In this document: piece after piece, positions 8,336-15,203 of the stretch | How positions within the stretch are numbered: the stretch's first letter is position 1 | Layout of the letters: each line of letters begins with the position of its first letter | Assembly (NCBI GenBank): GCA_002316835.1 | Contig: DCEG01000103.1 | Span: 1-31,313, forward strand | DNA: 31,313 bases | Direction of reading: 5' to 3' | Source of the DNA: Bacteroidales bacterium UBA1035 | GTDB taxonomy: Bacteria; Bacteroidota; Bacteroidia; Bacteroidales; Dysgonomonadaceae | Position numbers and translations under genes: made by a program | Notes under the pieces: model-generated | What the model was told of the DNA's origin: nothing | What the model saw: the letters and a program-made list of their open reading frames with translations, nothing else | The model's database searches: none

Positions 8336-9361
8336 ATGCAAGAACCATTCGACATACACGTAAATAAAAGCTTTCAGGAAAACGACCGCGAATACGAAAA
8401 TGCGTTGCGTCCGTTAACATTTAACAGTTTTGCCGGACAGGATAAGATTGTTGAAAACCTGAAGGTTTTTGTAAGCGCAGCGCGTATGCGCGGTGAATCG
8501 CTCGATCATGTATTGTTGCACGGTCCCCCCGGATTAGGAAAAACTACTCTGTCGAATATTATAGCCAATGAACTTAGTGTAGGATTTAAAGTTACATCCG
8601 GGCCGGTGTTGGATAAGCCCGGTGATTTGGCCGGGATTCTAACATCGCTGGAAGCGAACGATGTGTTGTTTATCGATGAGATTCATCGTCTGTCGCCTGT
8701 AGTTGAAGAATATCTTTATAGTGCAATGGAAGACTACAGGATTGATATCATGATTGATAAGGGTCCCAGTGCCCGCTCTATCCAAATCGATTTAAATCCG
8801 TTTACATTGATTGGTGCGACTACGCGGAGTGGGTTGCTGACCAGTCCGTTACGCGCCAGATTCGGAATCAATATGCATTTGGAGTATTATGATTCCGACA
8901 CACTCACGGGTATTATTCTCCGCTCGGCAAATATTCTAAACATTGCCTGCGCTCAAAATGCTGCTCAGGAAATTGCTTCGAGAAGCCGCGGTACACCTCG
9001 TATAGCTAATGCGCTATTACGTCGTGTACGAGATTTTGCCCAGGTAAAAGGAACGGGCAAAATAGACAAGGCCATTTCGTCTTACGCCCTTGAAGCGCTA
9101 AATATCGATCGTTACGGATTAGATGAAATAGACAATAAAATACTTCTTACCATTATCGATAAATTTAAAGGAGGTCCGGTTGGAATAACAACTATAGCAA
9201 CTGCTGTAGGTGATGATGCAGGAACCATCGAAGAAGTTTACGAACCGTTTCTCATCAAAGAAGGTTTCCTAAAACGTACACCACGCGGACGAGAAGCCAC
9301 CGAACTTGCCTACCGGCATTTGGGACGGAAAAGAGATTTAGAACAGGGCTTCTTGTTTTGA
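8336..9361 (+). CDS. ruvB: Holliday junction branch migration ATPase RuvB
   Basis: RuvB is the hexameric AAA+ motor that, with RuvA, drives branch migration of Holliday junctions before RuvC cuts. The 341-residue protein is of normal length. It shows Walker A GPPGLGKT (63-70), Walker B FIDEIH (112-117), sensor/RuvB motif ATTRSG (161-166), the arginine-finger region LRARFG (about 172-177), and a C-terminal winged helix (GGPVGITTIATAVGDD through EGFLKRTPRGREAT) that binds DNA. RuvA and RuvC are not in the window. It follows queG with a 35-base gap and has its own promoter. Confidence 0.97.
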   Translation: MQEPFDIHVNKSFQENDREYENALRPLTFNSFAGQDKIVENLKVFVSAARMRGESLDHVLLHGPPGLGKTTLSNIIANELSVGFKVTSGPVLDKPGDLAGILTSLEANDVLFIDEIHRLSPVVEEYLYSAMEDYRIDIMIDKGPSARSIQIDLNPFTLIGATTRSGLLTSPLRARFGINMHLEYYDSDTLTGIILRSANILNIACAQNAAQEIASRSRGTPRIANALLRRVRDFAQVKGTGKIDKAISSYALEALNIDRYGLDEIDNKILLTIIDKFKGGPVGITTIATAVGDDAGTIEEVYEPFLIKEGFLKRTPRGREATELAYRHLGRKRDLEQGFLF

Positions 9362-9385
9362 GAATTGTTGATAAAATAAAAAATA

Positions 9386-9415
9386 ACGGGCTGCAAATTT
9401 TCACTTGCAGCCCGT
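9386..9415 (-). terminator. Rho-independent terminator of the DUF4270 gene (perhaps also ruvB)
   Basis: A perfect 11-base inverted repeat (ACGGGCTGCAA, 8-base loop, TTGCAGCCCGT). On the minus strand the stem is followed by a T-rich run (TATTTTTTATTTTAT), the normal intrinsic layout, 38 bases past the DUF4270 stop. On the plus strand no T tract follows, so any action on ruvB transcripts would be weaker. Confidence 0.8.
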
Positions 9416-9453
9416 AGTCTTATGTCTTGGTTCTTTTATCTTTACTCTTTTTA

Positions 9454-10836
9454 CTAAAAAGAACTATAAATTATATCCAATTTCAACTTTTCTGGTTTGT
9501 TCTCGAGCATTACCGCCGATGGTTTCATTTGATTATAAACAGCCGTTGCAGTGGTTGTTCCCTGTGAATAATACGATGAACCCGTTGAAGTGAATGTTAT
9601 ATCTACCGGCACCAAATAATAAGTGAGATCAAATGCCTCTTGCTTTTGTCTTTTGTAGTAGTTGATCATTGCTGCAATATTCCCGAAATTGTACGAATAA
9701 GTTTCCTTGTTAAATGAAGCATAAAAACTGGTTACATTATCATGTAATCTTCTGTTCTCGAAGAAACTTTTAAGTGAATCTTTGTTTACTAAAAGCAAGT
9801 AATCCGGTGGAGTCAATTTTACAGTTTCGTCCTGATTGGCCTCGGGGAGTGCGTAGACAGTTAGTCGTGCTTGATTTAGCGAACGGTTTGAGAGTTTAGA
9901 ATATATATCAGAGATTGGGAACGTAATTTCAGTATTAACACCTGCAGGACTCTTCACAAAGGTGCCTCTGTCGTTCGGAGCCAGTAACTGATCGTTATTA
10001 TTTTGGATATGATTGATTTGCGTAACTTCAGGTGTTATATTTAAACGGAATTCAGCCGTCCGTATCGTGTCCGTCTTTTGCGAAGAACCTTTTGGATCAA
10101 GATATTTGTAGAATATATTCAGCGATGTAAGATTTACGTTGAGTATAGTGCTGTTTCCGAAGTTTGTCGTGATGTAAAGACCGGGGAAAAATTTTCTGAA
10201 AGTATCGGTATTTTTTAACGCTCCATGATCAGGCTTTTTGTATTCATCCAGAAATGATTGTCCTATTGATTGTGGCAATTTTGTATAAATCTCATAAATT
10301 TTAATCGTTTGTGAAGTATTACCTGAGTAATAAGTTTCCTCACGATAAGTGTTATTTCTTCCGGTAAACCTTTGTGTTCCAAGTGGAGCACTCATATCGG
10401 ATTTTGTTCTGGGATCGAAGTTGGTGTAATCCTTGTTTTTGGGAAGTTCATCAATAACCTTATACACGGCCAATCTCATTGGCGCAAGTGAGTCGCCGAT
10501 AATGGACGAATATGAAACCGTCAGCCGTACTGAATCGATTATTGCACCATCCTTAAAAGTTTGATTCTCGGGGTAATAAAACTCACCTACGTATTCGGAC
10601 CGGATCGTTCCAAAAATCGGATCGATATATTCTCCCAGAATAGGATATTTGGTTCTGGAAAAAACAGAATCTACCTGAATTGTGCGTGACGACAATTTAA
10701 GCGTATCCGTACCCACTGAAACCCTGTCGTTTTCCGGTTGAATGGTAAAACCGATTTTATCCAATGTATCAACGCAGGAGATAAAAACCGTTGCAATGGC
10801 AATGAATAATAGCTTGTATAAGGTTTGAAGTTTCAT
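9454..10836 (-). CDS. DUF4270 family lipoprotein
   Basis: The 460-residue protein starts MKLQTLYKLLF and has a lipobox ending VFISC at Cys21, so it is exported and lipid-anchored. The segment LGEYIDPIFGTIRSEYVGEFYYP soon after the anchor is the hallmark of DUF4270, a Bacteroidetes family of unknown function. The rest is strand-rich. I use the ATG at 10836; three codons upstream is only a TTG. In Bacteroides this family commonly sits beside a one-domain GT5 'glycogen synthase', as here, but a terminator separates the two, so they are probably not one transcript. A near-consensus GATATTTG box lies about 35 bases upstream. Function is unknown. Confidence 0.85.
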   Translation of the reverse strand: MKLQTLYKLLFIAIATVFISCVDTLDKIGFTIQPENDRVSVGTDTLKLSSRTIQVDSVFSRTKYPILGEYIDPIFGTIRSEYVGEFYYPENQTFKDGAIIDSVRLTVSYSSIIGDSLAPMRLAVYKVIDELPKNKDYTNFDPRTKSDMSAPLGTQRFTGRNNTYREETYYSGNTSQTIKIYEIYTKLPQSIGQSFLDEYKKPDHGALKNTDTFRKFFPGLYITTNFGNSTILNVNLTSLNIFYKYLDPKGSSQKTDTIRTAEFRLNITPEVTQINHIQNNNDQLLAPNDRGTFVKSPAGVNTEITFPISDIYSKLSNRSLNQARLTVYALPEANQDETVKLTPPDYLLLVNKDSLKSFFENRRLHDNVTSFYASFNKETYSYNFGNIAAMINYYKRQKQEAFDLTYYLVPVDITFTSTGSSYYSQGTTTATAVYNQMKPSAVMLENKPEKLKLDIIYSSF

Positions 10837-10886
10837 TCGTTTCAAAAAATTATGAGCGCAAATATCTGAAAAAAATATCTGAAAAA

Positions 10887-10905
10887 AAAGCCCTTAGCGG
10901 GCTTT
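10887..10905 (-). terminator. Terminator of the GT5 gene
   Basis: AAAGCCC and GGGCTTT pair around a 5-base loop (10894-10898). On the minus strand the stem runs straight into T8, about 70 bases after the GT5 stop. A T7 run at 10911-10917 means it could also act on plus-strand transcripts. It isolates the GT5 gene from the DUF4270 gene. Confidence 0.85.
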
Positions 10906-10976
10906 CTTACTTTTTTTAATGATAATTGTATATCAGAACAAAAAAATATCTGTCTGATGAATTTTTTTAAGAGAAT

Positions 10977-11795
10977 TTAGGCATCAATTTTATCACAAAA
11001 TTCTTCGATTCTTTCTGCATTTGTTTCAAAATCTGCAACGTAATCCAAGTAAGGAATTTTCTTATCGTTTATATATCTATCTACTTCTTTGTGAATGTTT
11101 TCGCTTCCTTGAATAATTCCATCAGAATAGTCAATAGCTAATTTTGTGAGGTTTACAAAATCCATTTTTCCTCGTTTTTTCACATCTTCAATTTCCTTAT
11201 CGCCGATGGTATCGAAACGGAGTTTTCCTGCAAATCCTTCATTAAAGGGTTTTTCAAAGTTTTCGTCGTACACTGAATAAATAACTTTTGCATTTTTAAT
11301 GCACGGGTCATCTTTATAACCTTTCTTGATGTAAATGGGAGCGAGTGCCGTAAACCAGCCATGGCAGTGAATTACATCGGGAACCCAGCGTAATTTCTTT
11401 ATGGTTTCCAACACGCCGCGGATAAAAAAGATACTCCGCTCATCGTTGTCGTCATATTCTACTCCGTTCTCATCGACAAGCGTTTCACGATTTTGAAAGA
11501 AATCGTCGTTATCGATAAAATAAACCTGCATGCGTGCCGATTGAATAGAGGCAACTTTGATGATTAGCGAATGATCAGAATCATCTATAATCAGGTTCAT
11601 ACCAGAGAGGCGAATTACTTCGTGCAGCTGATTTCGGCGTTCGTTGATATTGCCAAATTTTGGCATAAACGTACGGATTTCGTGGCCTTTATCCTGAATG
11701 GCTTGAGGTAAATATCTCGATATGTGCGAAATTTGTGTTTCCGGCAAATAAGGAAGGATTTCCTGCGTAATGTACAGAATTCTTTTTTGACTCAT
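10977..11795 (-). CDS. Orphan GT5 glycogen/starch synthase-like domain
   Basis: The 272-residue protein corresponds to the N-terminal (starch synthase catalytic, GT5) Rossmann half of glycogen synthase: RILYITQEILPY, DDERSIFFIRGVLE, PDVIHCHGWFTALAPIY. It stops before the C-terminal GT-B half that binds most of ADP-glucose. The substrate loop KTGGLxDV of true GlgA is replaced by ETQISHISRYLPQAI. A terminator follows the stop, so this is a complete short gene, not a frameshifted glgA. Such short genes are annotated as glycogen synthase across Bacteroidales, but catalysis of glucan extension is doubtful. In Bacteroides, as I recall, it is often next to panC. Here the pan genes lie about 8 kb away. 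Confidence 0.8.
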   Translation of the reverse strand: MSQKRILYITQEILPYLPETQISHISRYLPQAIQDKGHEIRTFMPKFGNINERRNQLHEVIRLSGMNLIIDDSDHSLIIKVASIQSARMQVYFIDNDDFFQNRETLVDENGVEYDDNDERSIFFIRGVLETIKKLRWVPDVIHCHGWFTALAPIYIKKGYKDDPCIKNAKVIYSVYDENFEKPFNEGFAGKLRFDTIGDKEIEDVKKRGKMDFVNLTKLAIDYSDGIIQGSENIHKEVDRYINDKKIPYLDYVADFETNAERIEEFCDKIDA

Positions 11796-11820
11796 TTAAC
11801 TAACTTCTTCTAATTTCCTA

Positions 11821-11854
11821 CAAAGATAATAAAAAAAATCCGCATAACTGCAAA
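11821..11854 (-). promoter_or_regulatory. Promoter of the GT5 gene
   Basis: On the minus strand TTTG (11851-11854), a 22-base spacer, and TATCTTTG (11821-11828, perfect TAnnTTTG). The -7 box lies 25 bases upstream of the ATG. The spacer is one base longer than usual. Confidence 0.6.
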
Positions 11855-11876
11855 ATGTTTTTTGATGTTTTTCATT

Positions 11877-11978
11877 TATCTTTGACTATTAGATATTTAT
11901 CGCATTACTCGGCTCAGATGCGTTCGGTAAATGAATTGGCGTTTCACTTTTTTATTCCGCAAAAATTTTGTTGCTTTG
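11877..11978 (+). promoter_or_regulatory. Candidate -7 boxes for the MATE gene
   Basis: In the 279-base divergent gap the plus strand holds a perfect TATCTTTG at 11877-11884 and a one-mismatch TTGCTTTG at 11971-11978. Neither has a clear -33 partner. The second is closer to the gene (96 bases from the start). The choice cannot be made by eye. Confidence 0.35.
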
Positions 11979-12074
11979 CACGCTGAAATAACGCTCGTCG
12001 ACAGTTAGCTGTTTTAAATGAAACTTTATCCGCGATTCAACGTTATGATTGAATTCAAACCGTAGAGAAAACCC

Positions 12075-13397
12075 GTGTATTCCAATAAGCATGTCGTAAA
12101 AATAAGTTTGCCTATTCTGCTCAGTTTACTGGCGCAAAATATAATTCAGGTGATAGATACTGCCTTTCTCGGCCGGGTGGGGGAGGTGGAACTGGGTGCA
12201 TCGGCACTGGCGGGAATTATTTACATTGCTATCTACACCATCGGTTTTGGTTTTAGCATGGGTGCTCAAATTCTGATTGGAAGACGAAACGGAGAGAAGA
12301 ATTTTGATAAAATAGGTGAGATAGTTATCCAGGGAATTTTGTTTCTGCTCGTTCCTGCAATTTTGCTCATCGCTGCCTTTAAACTGGGACTCACGGAATC
12401 TCTGATGAAACTTTTCAAATCGGAAAACGTGAGTGATGCAGTTTCAGATTATCTGGACTGGCGCGTTTACGGTTTTGTCTTTGCATTTGCCAATAGTACG
12501 TTTCGGGCGTTTTACATAGGTATCGCACGTACGAAGGTTCTTATGACGAACTCGGTGATAATGGCAGTTGTAAACATTATTCTTGATTACGGGCTTATCT
12601 TCGGGAATTTTGGTTTTCCCGAAATGGGAATTGGTGGTGCTGCTCTGGCATCGGTAATTGCTGAAGCTTCATCAACGTTGTTTTTCATTATTTACACACG
12701 AAAAACGGTTGATCTGGAGAAATACGGATTCAAGAAAATCACTTTTAAATGGGCGGTTGTTAAAAAAGTATTGAATATCTCCATTTACATGATGCTGCAA
12801 TATCTGTTGTCGATTGTAACTTGGATGATGTTTTTTGTTTTTATTGAAAATTATCTGGGCGAACGTTCCCTGGCTGTCACTAATATCGTACGAAGTTTAT
12901 ATACCATTGTTACTATTCCTTCTCATGCTCTGGGTTCTGCGGTCAATACCATGGTAAGTAATACCATTGGAGCTTCTCGACAAAATGAAGTTCTCAATCT
13001 AATAAAACGTGTTACTTTTATTAGCTTGTTTTGTATGCTGACAATTATTTTCGTAATGGCCATTCTTCCACGTGTGATGATTCATATTTACACAAACGAC
13101 GCTTCGCTTATAAATGATACCATTGTGCCACTTTATGTGTTATTGACTTCTTTGCCTTTTTATGCGGTGGGAACGGTGCTGTTCAGTGCGGTTTCCGGAA
13201 CCGGAAATACTCAAAAAGCTCTGTTTTTTGAGATTATCACCTTGTCGGGTTACATTTTCTATTCGTGGTTTATTATTGTTCATCTGCGGCTTTCCGTTGA
13301 TTGGGCATGGACAACAGAGCACGTTTATTGGGCGCAGCTGATGCTCTTCTCACTGTTCTACTTGCGAAGTAAGAAATGGGTACATAAGAAGATATGA
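12075..13397 (+). CDS. MATE family efflux transporter
   Basis: The 440-residue, 12-segment membrane protein has the N-terminal MATE pattern SLPILLSLLAQNIIQVIDTAFLG (as two parts: LLSLLAQNIIQ and DTAFLGRVGEVELGA) and the internal repeat with PSHALGSAVNTMVSNTIGA. MATE transporters expel cationic drugs or metabolites using Na+ or H+ gradients; the substrate is unknown here. The start is GTG at 12075. An in-frame TAG at 12063 rules out an earlier one, GAGAAAA precedes it, and MYSNKHV matches the N-terminus common in Bacteroidetes homologues. It stands alone, with a long leader and a heptamer array right after the stop. Confidence 0.9.
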   Translation: MYSNKHVVKISLPILLSLLAQNIIQVIDTAFLGRVGEVELGASALAGIIYIAIYTIGFGFSMGAQILIGRRNGEKNFDKIGEIVIQGILFLLVPAILLIAAFKLGLTESLMKLFKSENVSDAVSDYLDWRVYGFVFAFANSTFRAFYIGIARTKVLMTNSVIMAVVNIILDYGLIFGNFGFPEMGIGGAALASVIAEASSTLFFIIYTRKTVDLEKYGFKKITFKWAVVKKVLNISIYMMLQYLLSIVTWMMFFVFIENYLGERSLAVTNIVRSLYTIVTIPSHALGSAVNTMVSNTIGASRQNEVLNLIKRVTFISLFCMLTIIFVMAILPRVMIHIYTNDASLINDTIVPLYVLLTSLPFYAVGTVLFSAVSGTGNTQKALFFEIITLSGYIFYSWFIIVHLRLSVDWAWTTEHVYWAQLMLFSLFYLRSKKWVHKKI

Positions 13398-13404
13398 TGA
13401 TTTT

Positions 13405-13432
13405 CGATTTGAGATTTGGAAATTGAGATAGG
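13405..13432 (+). repeat. Degenerate heptamer array after the MATE gene
   Basis: Four 7-base units (CGATTTG, AGATTTG, GAAATTG, AGATAGG) begin eight bases past the MATE stop. Confidence 0.55.
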
Positions 13433-13451
13433 ATTATTTTAATAGACTAAA

Positions 13452-13482
13452 TTTGAATAAATTAATAATTGTTTATACCTTG
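13452..13482 (+). promoter_or_regulatory. Promoter of the small lipoprotein gene
   Basis: TTTG at 13452-13455, a 20-base spacer, then TACCTTG at 13476-13482, which is the TAnnTTTG box lacking one T. It is 26 bases upstream of the ATG at 13509. Confidence 0.5.
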
Positions 13483-13508
13483 TTCAGAGATAACTAGATC
13501 TTATTCTT

Positions 13509-13926
13509 ATGAAAGCAAAAACTATTATATTATTGATTGTTAATGCCCTTTTTTTAGTGGGTGGAACAGGATGTGAAAAAGAAAACGGGAAGGAACTTGA
13601 GAAACTCATTCTAGGTAATTGGTTATTAGTAGAAAAGAACATAAGTGATGGTACACCATTCGAATTTTAAAACAGTAGAGAATGGCTATGAAATTCAATT
13701 TAAATCCGATGGAATAGCACATTCTAACATATTTTCTTGCGCCGGAACATATTATTTGGGATATGACAATATCTTAAAAGTTGATTTTGATTGTGTGGCA
13801 AAGGAAAATACGCCTTTTTTATTTATCTCAAAAGTGAGCTTTTTTGAAGAGAACGAAAATAAGATGGTTATGGAGGATCCTAATAGCGATGAACCTTATA
13901 TTTTAGTGTTTAAGCGTATTAAATAA
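13509..13926 (+). pseudogene. Small lipocalin-like lipoprotein gene with a frameshift
   Basis: The first frame runs from ATG 13509 to TAA 13670 and gives 53 residues: a signal peptide, a lipobox ending VGGTGC (Cys22) and GNWLLVEKNISDG. The second frame, one base over, carries on to 13926 with ENGYEIQFKSDGIAH, CAGTYYLGYDNIL and YILVFKRIK. The two join perfectly if one base is removed from the TTTTAAAA run at 13665-13672 (GAA TTT AAA ACA GTA), giving 138 residues. The restored protein resembles the lipocalin-like lipoproteins of Bacteroidetes (GxW opening, then short strands). It may be a pseudogene, a sequencing error or a slippage site. Without joining, a 53-residue truncated lipoprotein would be made. 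Confidence 0.75.
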
Positions 13927-14033
13927 CAAAGTTAAGTTGTAAAAATAGCTTTCAATGCTTATGACTTTGCTTTCTGTGTTGATATCTTTGTTTAATTGTA
14001 AAATAGCATAGCATCCATAACTTATCAAACTGT

Positions 14034-14068
14034 AATTCCCAATTCCCAAATCGTAAATCCCAAATTTT
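14034..14068 (+). repeat. Degenerate heptamer array upstream of the outer-membrane protein gene
   Basis: Five 7-base units, two of them identical (AATTCCC twice, then AAATCGT, AAATCCC, AAATTTT), end four bases before the likely -7 box of the next gene. Confidence 0.65.
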
Positions 14069-14071
14069 CTT

Positions 14072-14096
14072 TATCTTTACCGTTCGAAAAACGAAC
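14072..14096 (+). promoter_or_regulatory. Candidate -7 box and leader hairpin
   Basis: TATCTTTA (14072-14079, one mismatch to TAnnTTTG) is followed by a perfect 5-base inverted repeat GTTCG-AAAAA-CGAAC (14082-14096), three bases before the ATG at 14100. The hairpin would include the transcription start and the ribosome-binding region. It may be an operator or an initiation-blocking structure; nothing shows which. Confidence 0.4.
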
Positions 14097-14099
14097 AAG

Positions 14100-15167
14100 A
14101 TGAAACGTAGTATTTTCCTCCTTCTGGTTATTATTTCCTGTTTTTCCGTTAATGCTCAGGAATATCGATGGAAAATAGGATTGGAATATTTTTTCGATAA
14201 TACGGAATACGGAAAGTCATCGTTTCTCGATTCCGAAACCATGAACGGAATATGGCTTGAGCCTATGGGTAGTATTGTGTGGAATGACAGGCATTCCATT
14301 AATGCCGGAGTGACTCTGCTGAAAATTCCCGGAATGGGTGAAGTTATAGATAAGGTGGATGTTACAATGTATTATCAGTATAAAACACCGAAAATCCTGT
14401 TTCGTGCCGGTTCCTTTCCCCGCAGTGAAGTGTTGGAGAATTACAATAATTTCTTCTTTAAAGATTCTGTCAATAATTTCACACCGCTGATGCAGGGCGT
14501 TTTCTGGCAAATTGGAGACGACAGAAACTTTCTAAACGCCTGGTTCGACATGACTGGATATGCAACACCAACCAACCGCGAACATTTCTTTGTAGGATTG
14601 TCGGGAAAGATTTCGAAAGGGTTGTTCTTTGCTGACTTTCAATCGTATATGTTTCATTATTCTATAACCAGGCCTGCCATTCCGGGTGATGGAGTAAGTG
14701 AGAATTTGCAGTTGCAGGCAACAGCCGGACTGGAGTACGAAAAAGAAGAAGGATTTAAAGGATTAGTTGCTGCCGGAACATTGGTTGGCTACGAACGTGA
14801 TCGTCGTTTCGATAGCGAGTTATATAAGCCTGTTGGTTTTGTAGCCAGATGTGATGCTGAAATATGGGGAATCGGTACAAAAAATACGCTTTATGTAGGT
14901 GATCCGAGAATGCGTTTAGCCGATACTTTTGGTGGTGATTTATATTGGGGAACACAGTTTTTACAAGCCAAATCGTATGTTGAAAACGAATGGTATATTC
15001 GTCTGATAGAATCGGATTTTGTGAATGCGCGTTTCAACCTCAACCTGCATTTTACCGAAGGTAATGTGCTGTTTCAGCAGATGTTGACAGTTTCTGCATC
15101 CATTGATAATTTTTCGAAAAAAAACAGTAAGAGAGTTCGTTATCCGTGGATGAAAGTATTTGAATAG
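14100..15167 (+). CDS. Secreted, predicted outer-membrane beta-barrel protein of unknown function
   Basis: The 355-residue protein starts with a Sec signal peptide, MKRSIFLLLVIISCFSVNAQ, cut after NA-Q. The mature part alternates short amphipathic strands rich in aromatic residues (WKIGLEYFFDN, VTMYYQYKTPKILFRAG, LFFADFQSYMFHYS, GLVAAGTLVGYERDR) with turns, as in outer-membrane barrels. There is no TonB box, plug or lipobox. It does not end in the aromatic residue common to barrels (last residues PWMKVFE, with Phe next to last). I do not recognise the family. It lies directly upstream of ligA with a 36-base gap that contains a heptamer array, so the two may share a transcript without sharing function. 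Confidence 0.7.
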   Translation: MKRSIFLLLVIISCFSVNAQEYRWKIGLEYFFDNTEYGKSSFLDSETMNGIWLEPMGSIVWNDRHSINAGVTLLKIPGMGEVIDKVDVTMYYQYKTPKILFRAGSFPRSEVLENYNNFFFKDSVNNFTPLMQGVFWQIGDDRNFLNAWFDMTGYATPTNREHFFVGLSGKISKGLFFADFQSYMFHYSITRPAIPGDGVSENLQLQATAGLEYEKEEGFKGLVAAGTLVGYERDRRFDSELYKPVGFVARCDAEIWGIGTKNTLYVGDPRMRLADTFGGDLYWGTQFLQAKSYVENEWYIRLIESDFVNARFNLNLHFTEGNVLFQQMLTVSASIDNFSKKNSKRVRYPWMKVFE

Positions 15168-15195
15168 AACCAAGAGCCAGGAATCAAGATAAAAG
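15168..15195 (+). repeat. Degenerate heptamer array between the outer-membrane gene and ligA
   Basis: Four 7-base units (AACCAAG, AGCCAGG, AATCAAG, ATAAAAG) start at the first base after the TAG stop and fill almost the whole gap to the ligA ATG at 15204, leaving no evident ribosome-binding site. Confidence 0.65.
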
Positions 15196-15203
15196 ACATT
15201 TAG

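Noticed and set aside
10881..10976. GT5 gene as a frameshifted full-length glgA
   Set aside because: A strong terminator lies about 70 bases downstream and no GT-B C-terminal motifs are seen in any frame before the DUF4270 gene.
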